29,156 nucleotides of DNA from UBA3478 sp046048095 (GCA_046048095.1 JBJOGS010000051.1:1-29156); one strand, 5' to 3'. Shown: positions 7,385 through 15,054, counted from the stretch's first letter. Notes: generated by a model not told the origin, from the sequence alone. Made by a program: numbers and translations.

Positions 7385-7458
7385 CGGGATGTGGCGCAGT
7401 CTGGTAGCGTACACGCATGGGGTGCGTGTGGTCGCTGGTTCGAATCCAGTCATCCCGA
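7385..7458 (+). tRNA. tRNA-Pro (anticodon GGG)
   Basis: The 74-base cloverleaf can be folded by hand. The acceptor stem CGGGATG (7385-7391) pairs perfectly with CATCCCG (7451-7457), and the discriminator A is at 7458. The D stem is GCGC/GCGT. The anticodon stem CACGC/GCGTG encloses the loop ATGGGGT, with anticodon GGG at 7419-7421. The T arm GCTGG-TTCGAAT-CCAGT is canonical. CCA is not encoded. The tRNA is followed at once by a large inverted repeat that begins inside its last two bases. Confidence 0.96.
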
Positions 7459-7587
7459 CAACAAACACCACACTTTCTAAAATCAAAGATTTTAGCCCAA
7501 GAATTAAAGACCGCTAGAGCTTGCTCTAAAGCGGTCTTTTTTCTTGGGAGAAGCACCGAAGGTGCAGAAAGTGAGGTGTTTGTTGTC
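7457..7587. repeat. 131-bp nested inverted repeat with cloverleaf topology
   Basis: Two 22-base outer arms (7457-7478 and 7566-7587) are reverse complements with a single A/A mismatch (7470/7574). They enclose three hairpins: AAAATC-aaa-GATTTT (7479-7493), a long central stem (7496-7548), and GCACC-gaa-GGTGC (7553-7565). The two side hairpins sit in symmetrical positions but differ in sequence. The whole element folds as a four-way junction. It starts on the last base pair of the tRNA acceptor stem and ends 27 bp short of the convergent hydrolase gene. It could be a small non-autonomous mobile element with 22-bp terminal inverted repeats, or a structured bidirectional end-of-transcript element. 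No target-site duplication is evident. Confidence 0.8.
7496..7548. terminator. Intrinsic terminator between tRNA-Pro and the convergent hydrolase gene
   Basis: The central stem of the repeat is AAAGACCGCT (7506-7515) paired with AGCGGTCTTT (7530-7539), a perfect 10 bp, capped by a small AGAGC/GCTCT hairpin and followed by a T run to 7542. CCCAAGAA/TTCTTGGG extends the stem below a small internal loop. On plus it has a strong U-tract and should end the tRNA transcript. On minus the tract is weaker (TTTAATT), but it may also end the hydrolase mRNA. Confidence 0.8.
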
Positions 7588-7613
7588 TAACTCCCCCCAG
7601 GATCTTTTACCGC

Positions 7614-8846
7614 CTAGTTTAATCCTAAAGCAAGATCAATCAATTGTTCGCGTACGCGTAAATCGTAAAGACCGCGCTGTTCACGAGAAGGGTAAACCCG
7701 GTTGGTGAGTAACACAATTACCAAGTCAGCTTCGGGGTCTACCCATACCATAGTTCCGGTAAATCCCGTGTGCCCAAAGGCTGATGGGCTGATCAATGAA
7801 GCAGGATAGGGAGGGTCTAAAGCCAGATCGGGTTTGTCAAAGCCCAGCCCTCTTCTATTATCGGTATGCGGGTAGGCTTGGGCGGTAAATTCACCCACAG
7901 TTGACGCATCAAAGTACTGGCTTTCACCAACCGTTCCGTTTAGCCTCAACATTTCAGCTATTTTAAACACAGATTCCGCATTTCCGAATAGTCCGGCATT
8001 ACCTGATATCCCACCCATCAAGGCAGCGGCCTCATCGTGTACGTAGGCACGAACCAATCCGCGCCGCATCAGTGTGTCGATCTCAGTAGGAACAATTACT
8101 GATCGCTTAAATTTTTTGTACGGATTAAAGGTTAGGCGATCTGCACCTAGCGGTTCATAGAACTGATTGGCCACAAACGCATCGAAGGGTTCACCGTAAT
8201 TTTTCTGAATAAAATCCGGAACCAAGAAGAACCATAGACCAGAATAACGGTAGTTTCCTTCACCCTTAATAGGAGTTCTATAAATGCGCTTGCGTATTTT
8301 TTTAGCGTAGTTTTTATGAATGTAAAGCGAATCGTACAGCGCAATTGGGTAGTCATCAGACGTCTGACTTTTTAGGGTTCGCGCACGGTAATCGCCATTC
8401 TTTTTCACCACTTTATACTGATGCGCGATATAAGGGATCCATCCGGCCTGATGACTCAAAATTTCTCTAAAACTACTGCGCCCTTTTCGACGCCATTTCA
8501 GCGATTTAAACCACCGGTTTACCTTGCTGTCTAAATCGATTTCGAGTTCTTCGTAGGCCTTCATAAAGGCGAGAGTAGCGGCCAGAACTTTGGTCATCGA
8601 GGCTAGGTCGTACAAGTGGTCGAGTTCTACCTTTTGAATCGAGTCGTAGGTGTGGAATCCATAGGCCTTATGCACCTTGATTACGCCACCCTTCGAAATC
8701 AACAATTGAGCTCCGGGAAAGGCCTTTTGGGCAATAGCCGAATCTATAATCGAATCTATTTTCTCCAATTGCTGTTGCTGGGCGTGAACCGCTAATCCGC
8801 ATACGGCTAAAGCTACAATCAGTGTGTTTCGAATGAAATTGGGCAA
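7614..8846 (-). CDS. Secreted beta-lactamase-fold serine hydrolase
   Basis: This belongs to the beta-lactamase/penicillin-binding-protein (class C-like, EstB) superfamily and is about 410 residues with the start chosen here. It has a signal peptide (MPNFIRNTLIVALAVCGLAVHAQ). The catalytic SxxK is in LASMTKV (S83, K86). YSG (201-203) stands where YxN is usual, and the third motif is HTG (359-361). The segment LYDLASMTKVLAATLAFM with ILSHQAGWIPYIAHQY resembles the domain fused to GH3 N-acetylglucosaminidases in Bacteroidota, so a cell-wall role near anmK/murQ is possible but unproven. The longest frame begins at GTG 8879, but that codon lies inside the promoter. TTG 8846 follows the predicted start site and gives a proper signal peptide. 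Confidence 0.82.
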   Translation of the reverse strand: MPNFIRNTLIVALAVCGLAVHAQQQQLEKIDSIIDSAIAQKAFPGAQLLISKGGVIKVHKAYGFHTYDSIQKVELDHLYDLASMTKVLAATLAFMKAYEELEIDLDSKVNRWFKSLKWRRKGRSSFREILSHQAGWIPYIAHQYKVVKKNGDYRARTLKSQTSDDYPIALYDSLYIHKNYAKKIRKRIYRTPIKGEGNYRYSGLWFFLVPDFIQKNYGEPFDAFVANQFYEPLGADRLTFNPYKKFKRSVIVPTEIDTLMRRGLVRAYVHDEAAALMGGISGNAGLFGNAESVFKIAEMLRLNGTVGESQYFDASTVGEFTAQAYPHTDNRRGLGFDKPDLALDPPYPASLISPSAFGHTGFTGTMVWVDPEADLVIVLLTNRVYPSREQRGLYDLRVREQLIDLALGLN

Positions 8847-8868
8847 AAGCGTAACCTTTAAATAATGA

Positions 8869-8898
8869 GAAAAATACACTTTTATGGCTCTAAACCAA
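8869..8898 (-). promoter_or_regulatory. Promoter of the beta-lactamase-fold hydrolase
   Basis: On the minus strand TTG (8898-8896), exactly 19 bases, then TATTTTTC (8876-8869) is a near-perfect Bacteroidota promoter. Transcription should begin near 8865, downstream of GTG 8879, so that GTG cannot be the start of the main mRNA. This favours TTG 8846. Confidence 0.6.
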
Positions 8899-8926
8899 TT
8901 TATATTGCTTTGAAATTTTACATTAA

Positions 8927-9856
8927 ATGAAGATCAATATCATTACCTATGCAAGGTTTATTGCACTGCTTTGTTTCTTTCCACTTTTGGCTCAAGGCCA
9001 GTATTGGTCATCGTTTCGAGTAGACACATTAGGCTACAGTACCGATGTTCGTCTGAAAGAAATTAGTGGGCTGCGAAGCTCGAAGCTAAACGCAAATCGT
9101 TTTTGGGTACACAACGATAGTGGAGACGCCCCTAAAATTTACGCGCTTTCTTCTTCGATGAAAGTTGAGCGTGAATTTTTACTGAAAGGAGCTCAACATA
9201 TAGACTGGGAAGATATGGCCGGCGGAACATACCATGGCAAGCCCTATCTTTTTATTGGAGATATTGGAGATAATGCTGCACGTAGAGCTTCGATTGTGAT
9301 ATATAGGGTAGAGGAGCCCGAGATTGATCATTCAGCTCAGTTAGCTGAACTCTTACCTACCGCCATAGAATTGATTTATCCAGATGGCCCTAGAGACGCT
9401 GAGGCTTTATTATTTGATGAGCGCAGTGAAGAACTGCTTATCGTAACGAAACGCGACGAAAAGGCCCGTGTTTATGCAATCGATTTGAAGACAGCTCGAG
9501 ATGACGAGTCAAACACGCTTGAATTTATTGGGGTGCTTAAAATCGATCCATTGCCTCAAGACTTGCCGCCTATGAGGCGTTATTTTCACTACATAACGGC
9601 TGCAGACCAGCACGAAAACGGAAGCGTACTCATCAAGAATTATTTCAGAGCCTGGCTTTACGCAAATCCCGAAAAGAAACTGCTCAAAGAACTATTGGTT
9701 AGTGAGATACCCACTCAGTTACCTTACAACTTAGAGCAACAGGGAGAGGCCATGGCATTTGATCTCGAAGGAGTCGGCTATTACACGACTTCTGAATGCG
9801 CAGATGACGGAACAACCCATATTCCTCAACCCTTGGTGTATTACCGCCCCAATTAG
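8927..9856 (+). CDS. Secreted protein of unknown function, propeller-like
   Basis: I do not recognise a named family. The 309-residue protein has a signal peptide (MKINIITYARFIALLCFFPLLAQG). A regular pattern follows: LKEISGLRSS, FWVHNDSGD, KIYALSS, HIDWEDMAGG, YLFIGDIGDNAARR, IVIYRVEEP, YPDGPRDAEALLFD and LLIVTKRDEKARVYAID. It ends with GEAMAFDLEGVGYYTTSEC. The recurring Asp/Gly turns and short beta segments suggest a secreted beta-propeller, with acidic DGPRDAE and GDIGDN loops that could bind metal. It is divergent from the hydrolase gene, with about 80 bp between the proposed starts. Its stop codon overlaps that of the convergent DUF2911 gene by 4 bp. Confidence 0.75.
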   Translation: MKINIITYARFIALLCFFPLLAQGQYWSSFRVDTLGYSTDVRLKEISGLRSSKLNANRFWVHNDSGDAPKIYALSSSMKVEREFLLKGAQHIDWEDMAGGTYHGKPYLFIGDIGDNAARRASIVIYRVEEPEIDHSAQLAELLPTAIELIYPDGPRDAEALLFDERSEELLIVTKRDEKARVYAIDLKTARDDESNTLEFIGVLKIDPLPQDLPPMRRYFHYITAADQHENGSVLIKNYFRAWLYANPEKKLLKELLVSEIPTQLPYNLEQQGEAMAFDLEGVGYYTTSECADDGTTHIPQPLVYYRPN

Positions 9857-10380
9857 GATTTAATCGGCAGAGAGACCAGCGTTTCGCCCCACCCAAGAAA
9901 CAAGGTGTATCCGGTATCGTTGCGGTCGAAAGCTATAGAAAAGGCCTCCACGGGGTTTTCATTCACTTCAACCTTTGCCTCAAATCGTCCAATGTCTAAT
10001 TGCTCATCATAGGCATAAGCTCCCCAGGTATTTCGCTTGCTATTCAAAATTATGGTCCAGCTGCGGTTACCAGGAATAGAATACAGGGTATAGGTGCCCG
10101 CTTCAATGCGTCGCCCTTCAATCATAACCGTCTTGAAAAAGGTAATTTCAGTGGTCTCATTGGCACCGGTGCGCCAAATCTTTCCATTGGGAACTAAATC
10201 ACCTACGGCCCTTCCTTTGAGTTGAGGACGTGAGTAGATGATGCGTATATCCGGATCAGCCATACGCTCTGGTCTTGCGTAGCTGATATCTAGCGGACTC
10301 CGGTCTAAATTGGTGAAACTTTGAGCTGCCAACTGAATGCTAAAACCTAGAAATACCGCTAGGTATACAAGTGACTTCAT
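9853..10380 (-). CDS. DUF2911 domain exported protein
   Basis: This is a 175-residue protein with signal peptide MKSLVYLAVFLGFSIQLAAQ and a single DUF2911 domain. Family landmarks are SPLDISYARP, IRIIYSRPQLKGR, the strongly conserved PNGKIWRTGANETTEI, and IEAGTYTLYSIPG. WTIILNS, WGAYAYDEQLDIGRF and FSIAFDRND follow. DUF2911 proteins are common in Bacteroidota and have no established function; the fold is expected to be a beta sandwich. The 3' end overlaps the convergent secreted-protein gene so that the two stop codons share TTAG. It lies 36 bp downstream of cydB, but no motif links it functionally to the oxidase. Confidence 0.88.
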   Translation of the reverse strand: MKSLVYLAVFLGFSIQLAAQSFTNLDRSPLDISYARPERMADPDIRIIYSRPQLKGRAVGDLVPNGKIWRTGANETTEITFFKTVMIEGRRIEAGTYTLYSIPGNRSWTIILNSKRNTWGAYAYDEQLDIGRFEAKVEVNENPVEAFSIAFDRNDTGYTLFLGWGETLVSLPIKS

Positions 10381-10416
10381 GTATTATATTTTGAGTTAAG
10401 GTACTTAAAAAACAAC

Positions 10417-11448
10417 TTAATAGCTGTGCTCGTCAAGCTTCACCTTTCCGGCAAAGGTCTTATAGACGAAATAGGTGTACCCTAATACAAGAGGCGTGCC
10501 AATCACTGCAATGGTCAGCATTATTTTTAGTGAGTGATCCGACGAGGCCGCGTCATATATTGATATAGAATAGGCGTCGTCGATTGTGGAGAGTAGTAAT
10601 TGCGGATAAAGCTCGATAGCTACAATTACCATGAGCAAAGCAATGGTAATCGATGAAAAAAGAAAAGCGGCTCTATAATTCTTTTTTGCAGCTAGTCTAG
10701 GAACATTGGCGATAGCTAGAAAGACCAATACGGGCACTAGAAATAACCATTGATTGGACTTGAACACAGCAGATAGATGATCTAAATAGATAAGCGTATA
10801 CAAAGTGGTAATGGCGAATACCACGATAAAGGCAATAATGCCTTTTTTTAGAAGCCCCTGCAATTTAATGTATAGCCTTCCCTCAGTTTTAAGTAAAAGG
10901 TAATTGGCGCCGTGTACCATAAACAGGGTAAGTGTAGTTAAGCCAGTCATCAAGGCATACGGATGTAGAAATTCAAAAAATCCGTCTCCTATATACGTAT
11001 AGTTCGGACCGATTTGAATGCCAAATAGCACGTTGCCAATGACCACACCTAGCAAAAAAGCCAGTAGGATGCTTGAAAACGAATAGATCGTATCCCAGGT
11101 ACGTCTCCACCACAACATAGGTTCTTTACCCCTAAATTCTATAGCTATTGCGCGCAAAATAATATTGAGCAAAAAGAGCATAAATGGAATATACAGTGAA
11201 GAGAAGAAGGTGGCGTACATCACTGGGAATCCAGCAAATAGCGCTCCTCCACCGATAACAAGCCACACCTCATTGCCGTCCCAAACAGGTCCAATGGCAT
11301 TTAATGCAATTCGTCTATTTTCTTCCTTTTTGAAGAACAAGTGCCATGCTCCGGCTCCGAAATCAAAACCATCTAAAATAGCGTAGCCTGAAAAAAGTCC
11401 CCCAACTACTAAGAACCACCATGTCGGATAATCTATGCCTAAAAACAT
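10417..11448 (-). CDS. cydB: Cytochrome bd ubiquinol oxidase subunit II
   Basis: CydB is the membrane partner of CydA in the cytochrome bd terminal oxidase, which reduces oxygen with quinol and has high oxygen affinity. The 343-residue protein has eight or nine hydrophobic spans and begins with the family pattern WWFLVVGGLFSGYAILDGFDFGAG. This is followed by ALNAIGPVWDGNEVWLVIGGGALFAGFP and RAIAIEFRGK, the most conserved part of CydB. It lies 5 bp after cydA and is certainly in the same transcript. No small cydX-like frame is evident in the 36 bp after it. Confidence 0.96.
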   Translation of the reverse strand: MFLGIDYPTWWFLVVGGLFSGYAILDGFDFGAGAWHLFFKKEENRRIALNAIGPVWDGNEVWLVIGGGALFAGFPVMYATFFSSLYIPFMLFLLNIILRAIAIEFRGKEPMLWWRRTWDTIYSFSSILLAFLLGVVIGNVLFGIQIGPNYTYIGDGFFEFLHPYALMTGLTTLTLFMVHGANYLLLKTEGRLYIKLQGLLKKGIIAFIVVFAITTLYTLIYLDHLSAVFKSNQWLFLVPVLVFLAIANVPRLAAKKNYRAAFLFSSITIALLMVIVAIELYPQLLLSTIDDAYSISIYDAASSDHSLKIMLTIAVIGTPLVLGYTYFVYKTFAGKVKLDEHSY

Positions 11449-11453
11449 CTGAC

Positions 11454-12830
11454 CTAATTGATTAAAGTGTTCGTATATGCCTGCTGACGCGGATGCTGCT
11501 CAATATTTTGCTTGTCATGCGGACCAGCCTGAATTTTTTTATTCAGTAAATAGATGAAAAGGGCAAATAGGAGCGCGTAAATAGTGAAGAACATAATCAG
11601 TGAAAATAGGATCTGATTGGCTGTGACCGATTGAGAAAAAGCTTCAGAAGTTCGTAATAGACCATACACCACCCAAGGTTGCCTTCCCATCTCGGCGGCA
11701 AACCATCCAGCTTGATTAGCGATTTGCGGAAGAAAAACAGCCCATATAAAAGCGATCAACAACCATTTTTGTTGAAAGAGTTTTCCGCGTATCAAAGCGA
11801 AGGTGGCATACACTGTGAGACCTATAAGCATCATGCCAATGGCAATCATAATATGATAAAACTGAAATACTGCATTCACCTGTGAGGGGCGATCTTTTGG
11901 ATCAAACGAATCAAGACCGATAACTGGGGCATTAAAATCTTGGTGAAGTAAGAACGACAGTCCTCCCGGCACCTTTAGTCCTTTAACTTCTTGTTTTTCG
12001 TTGTCAACCCAGCCAAACAGATACATGTCGGCCTTTTCGTTGGCCGGGTAATGCCCCTCAAGAGCGGCTAATTTGGCGGGCTGATTGTGGGACACCCCTT
12101 CGGCTGAAGCATGACCGGTGAGTAACTGGCCCAATGAAAATACAGTTGCAACGATAAGTGCTGTTTTAAAGGCCTTTCGAGACAATTCTATATGTCTATT
12201 TTTTACTAAGTAATAGGCATGAACTGAAAGAACCAGAAAGGCTCCTGCCAAAAACGCTCCGAGCCATACATGGGTTAGTCTCTCTACACTTGATGGATTG
12301 AAAACCATTGCCCAAAAGTCGGTTATTTCTGCCCGGGCGTTTAACCCTTCGCCCACTATGTGAAATCCTGCTGGGGTTTGTTGCCAGCTATTAGCGACAA
12401 CAATCCAAACCGCTGAAAACATCGAGCCCAAAAACACGCCGACTGTAGCTACGAAGTGAACCCATGGTTTTACGCGGTTCCATCCGAAAAGTAGTACACC
12501 TAAAAATCCACTTTCTAACGCAAAGGCAAATATGCCTTCAGCCGCCAATGCCGATCCGAATACATCACCCACATAGCGTGAATACACGGCCCAATTGGTT
12601 CCAAATTCAAATTCCATCACTATACCAGTGACTACACCGATTCCAAAAGTGAGTGCAAAAATTTTGGTCCAAAAACGCGCCAATTCGTGATAGATTTCAT
12701 TTTTGGTTCTTAGATAGGTTCCTTCAAAAACCACAAGAAGTAGGCCGATACCGATGCTTAAAGGCGGATAGATGTAATGAAAGGCTACAGTAAATGCAAA
12801 TTGAATTCGGGCTAGGATTTCGGTTTCCAT
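11454..12830 (-). CDS. cydA: Cytochrome bd ubiquinol oxidase subunit I
   Basis: CydA is the haem-bearing, quinol-oxidising subunit of cytochrome bd. The protein has 458 residues from ATG 12830; the codon before it is TTG and is an unlikely start. Expected ligands are present: H18 (haem b595), H187 in LTHVWLGAF (haem b558) and M328 in YHIMIAIGM (b558). Other signatures are ALESGFLG, the quinol-loop QPAKLAALE (K253 and E258 equivalents), and GRQPWVVYGLLRT. The periplasmic quinol loop is short, unlike the long-loop E. coli enzyme. Eighty-nine bp upstream separate it from the DUF2490 gene, and I could not assign a clear promoter there. Confidence 0.96.
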   Translation of the reverse strand: METEILARIQFAFTVAFHYIYPPLSIGIGLLLVVFEGTYLRTKNEIYHELARFWTKIFALTFGIGVVTGIVMEFEFGTNWAVYSRYVGDVFGSALAAEGIFAFALESGFLGVLLFGWNRVKPWVHFVATVGVFLGSMFSAVWIVVANSWQQTPAGFHIVGEGLNARAEITDFWAMVFNPSSVERLTHVWLGAFLAGAFLVLSVHAYYLVKNRHIELSRKAFKTALIVATVFSLGQLLTGHASAEGVSHNQPAKLAALEGHYPANEKADMYLFGWVDNEKQEVKGLKVPGGLSFLLHQDFNAPVIGLDSFDPKDRPSQVNAVFQFYHIMIAIGMMLIGLTVYATFALIRGKLFQQKWLLIAFIWAVFLPQIANQAGWFAAEMGRQPWVVYGLLRTSEAFSQSVTANQILFSLIMFFTIYALLFALFIYLLNKKIQAGPHDKQNIEQHPRQQAYTNTLIN

Positions 12831-12919
12831 CAATTTTTGCTGATTAGGGAGGTTTACTTACGGCAGTATAAATTAAAGGATACGTTAAGAAGCAGTAAGT
12901 AACTTGGGTTACAGAACTC

Positions 12920-13585
12920 CTAAAGAAAACGGTAAATTAACCAGCTGTGAATGGTGTGCAGGTGTTGACCGTCAATTCCTCTGTTAAGAGCGACATACCG
13001 GTACCCCGTTCGCGCTAGAAAGTGTTTATTTACGGGAAATTGCAACCCGATAAATGACCAGTTTTGGTCCATTTTTTGCCAATCTAATCCCTGAGTAACT
13101 ACAAAGTGTTCGTTAAACGTGACCAAATCAACGGGAGTATTATTGACCTCAAAAAGAAAGGCGTCTGCACGACTGCGAATGCGAAGTCGTTCGGCATATC
13201 CACTTTCGCGATGCCGCTGCTCGTGACGCAGCCAGTGTGAAAATCGAATGGGGCCTACTTGATGCGAAAAATCGATCTGCTCCCAGAAGTTAATTTCTTC
13301 GTTAGTGTTGAAAGGTCCTCCCTCATAGCTGGCATTGTAGAGGTAACTTATTCCTCCGCTTAGGTGAATAGATTTTGAGAGCTTGTAAATGAAGGCCGGA
13401 CGAAGTATGAGCTGCCGAGACTGCTTCATAAAGTCTCCACGCACAAAGTGGGTTTCTGCCCTATACACCCATTTAGTGGAAAGCTCTCCAACGGCGAATA
13501 ACGAATTATGGCTAATAGCCTCTTGAGCGCTAAGCGCTCCTAATGTAAGCATTACGACACTCAGCGAGAGTAATTGCCGAAACAT
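12920..13585 (-). CDS. DUF2490 outer-membrane-barrel-like protein
   Basis: This 221-residue protein has signal peptide MFRQLLSLSVVMLTLGALSAQ. Alternating beta strands are typical of DUF2490: KWVYRAETHFVRGDF, QLILRPAFIYKLSKSIHLSGGISYLYN, FWEQIDFSHQVGPIRFSHWLRHEQR and HFLARTGYRYVALN. It ends in an aromatic residue-rich strand (SWLIYRFL), as outer-membrane barrels do. It is probably a small beta-barrel; the cargo and function are unknown. It follows the rhodanese gene by 7 bp and precedes cydA, so it may be transcribed with either. Confidence 0.8.
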   Translation of the reverse strand: MFRQLLSLSVVMLTLGALSAQEAISHNSLFAVGELSTKWVYRAETHFVRGDFMKQSRQLILRPAFIYKLSKSIHLSGGISYLYNASYEGGPFNTNEEINFWEQIDFSHQVGPIRFSHWLRHEQRHRESGYAERLRIRSRADAFLFEVNNTPVDLVTFNEHFVVTQGLDWQKMDQNWSFIGLQFPVNKHFLARTGYRYVALNRGIDGQHLHTIHSWLIYRFL

Positions 13586-13592
13586 AATCCAC

Positions 13593-13970
13593 CTATTTCT
13601 TAGGAACGGCTAAATACCCCCCTCGAAGGTCGTAGATTTCTTTAAAGCCTACCGATTCAAGATACTTAGCTGCTTTTAAACTTCTGTTCCCTGAGCGACA
13701 ATAGAGGTAAACCGGTTTCATGGTGTCTACCTTTTTGAAATAGGCCTCAAAAGACTCGGGCTTTAAAAAGTCGACTTGTTTCGCACCTTTTATGTGACCC
13801 TGTTTGAACTCGGTTTTTGTTCTTACATCAATCAGAAGCGCATTTTTTTGTTGTGCCTGTTCTAGAAAAGTAATGGAATCTAAGCGTTTAATGGCTGATT
13901 CTTGGGCTTGGGCCTGCTGACACCACAGACCAAAAAGTGAACAAGTGATTAAAGCAAATAGTCTTAACAT
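13593..13970 (-). CDS. Exported single-domain rhodanese
   Basis: This is a 125-residue protein with a signal peptide (MLRLFALITCSLFGLWCQQAQAQ) and one rhodanese domain. Landmarks are LLIDVRTKTEFKQGHIKGA and the active-site loop YLYCRSGNRS, with catalytic Cys at 91. The domain closes with YLESVGFKEIYDLRGG. Rhodaneses carry persulfide sulfur or act as thiol-redox or phosphatase-like domains. The secreted location suggests periplasmic sulfur or thiol chemistry. It is the first gene of the run toward DUF2490 and possibly cydAB, and is divergent from trxB with 123 bp between the starts. Confidence 0.92.
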   Translation of the reverse strand: MLRLFALITCSLFGLWCQQAQAQESAIKRLDSITFLEQAQQKNALLIDVRTKTEFKQGHIKGAKQVDFLKPESFEAYFKKVDTMKPVYLYCRSGNRSLKAAKYLESVGFKEIYDLRGGYLAVPKK

Positions 13971-14061
13971 GGTAGGGTAGTATTTATAACTATGCGAAGT
14001 AAGCGAATTGTTTAGGTTTGGAATGTGCTCTAAGTTACATAGTTTAGCGATGAAGAATGAT

Positions 14062-14069
14062 TAAATTCG
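14062..14069 (+). promoter_or_regulatory. Possible -7 box of trxB
   Basis: TAAATTCG differs from TAnnTTTG at one base and lies 24 bases upstream of the trxB ATG. No good -33 TTG is found at the usual distance, so this is tentative. The 123-bp region must also hold the promoter of the divergent rhodanese gene, which I could not place. Confidence 0.3.
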
Positions 14070-14093
14070 CTTTCCTCAAAATCTACTAAAAAG

Positions 14094-15044
14094 ATGAATG
14101 CACAGCCAGAACATATACATACACTCATAATTGGTTCAGGGCCAGCAGGTTATACCGCAGCTATCTATGCGGCTCGTGCTGATATGAAGCCTGTTGTTTA
14201 CACGGGTATGGAACCAGGAGGGCAACTCACTACCACCACTGAAGTAGATAATTTTCCTGGATATCCAGAGGGCATAGATGGCCCAAGTATGATGGTCCAA
14301 TTACAGAAGCAGGCTGAGCGTTTCGGAACCGAGGTACGCATCGGTCAGATCACAGGGGTAACGCTAAGTGATGTGCCTGGTACACCGCATAAAGTTGTAG
14401 CAGATGGAACCAAAGAGTTGCTCGCTGACACGGTGATCATTTCTACGGGTGCATCTGCAAAATACCTAGGTATACCCAGTGAGCAACGCTTACGAGGAGG
14501 GGGTGTTTCTGCCTGCGCAGTTTGCGATGGATTCTTTTATAAAGGCCAAGAGGTAGCCATTGTTGGGGGAGGGGATACCGCTGCAGAAGAAGCTTCGTAT
14601 CTCGCGAAGATTTGCTCTAAGGTCACCATGCTCGTTCGAAAAGATCAGATGCGTGCTTCAAAAGCGATGCAACATCGCGTAGAGAGCATTGCGAACATTG
14701 AGATTCGTTACAATACAGAGGTAGATGAGGTACTTGGAGACCAAGTTGTTGAAGGCTTGAGAATGGTAAATCGACTGACAGGTGAGAAAAAAGAAATTGC
14801 AATCACCGGATTGTTTATTGCCATTGGTCATAAGCCAAATACGGATATTTTTAAGGGCCAAATTGACATGGATGAGGTTGGCTATATAAAAACGCTTGGT
14901 AAGACGACTAAGACGAATAAACCAGGTGTTTTTGCTTGCGGTGATGCCCAAGACAAAGACTATAGACAGGCAATCACGGCTGCCGGAACAGGATGTATGG
15001 CTGCCTTAGATGCAGAGCGTTATTTGGCTTCAATTAGCTCTTAA
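14094..15044 (+). CDS. trxB: Thioredoxin reductase
   Basis: TrxB is the cytoplasmic NADPH- and FAD-dependent flavoprotein that reduces thioredoxin. The 316-residue protein has the FAD motif GSGPAGYTAA (14-23), GGQL, the redox pair CAVC (C141, C144) followed by DG, and the NADPH motif GGGDTAAEEA. The C-terminal FAD motif is GVFACGDAQDKDYRQAITAAGTG. The length is standard. The following DUF4442 gene starts 10 bp after the stop, so the two are likely cotranscribed. A thiol-redox gene facing a rhodanese and lying near oxyR fits an oxidative-stress neighbourhood. Confidence 0.97.
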   Translation: MNAQPEHIHTLIIGSGPAGYTAAIYAARADMKPVVYTGMEPGGQLTTTTEVDNFPGYPEGIDGPSMMVQLQKQAERFGTEVRIGQITGVTLSDVPGTPHKVVADGTKELLADTVIISTGASAKYLGIPSEQRLRGGGVSACAVCDGFFYKGQEVAIVGGGDTAAEEASYLAKICSKVTMLVRKDQMRASKAMQHRVESIANIEIRYNTEVDEVLGDQVVEGLRMVNRLTGEKKEIAITGLFIAIGHKPNTDIFKGQIDMDEVGYIKTLGKTTKTNKPGVFACGDAQDKDYRQAITAAGTGCMAALDAERYLASISS

Positions 15045-15054
15045 GGATGTTCAT

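Noticed and set aside
12831..12919. Promoter or oxygen-regulator site upstream of cydA
   Set aside because: Several AT-rich partial matches exist but none has both boxes at proper spacing, and no clear palindrome is seen.
15010..15054. ATG start of the DUF4442 gene inside trxB
   Set aside because: It would add 15 unconserved residues and a 35-bp overlap; GTG 15055 sits 10 bp after the trxB stop, next to the domain.
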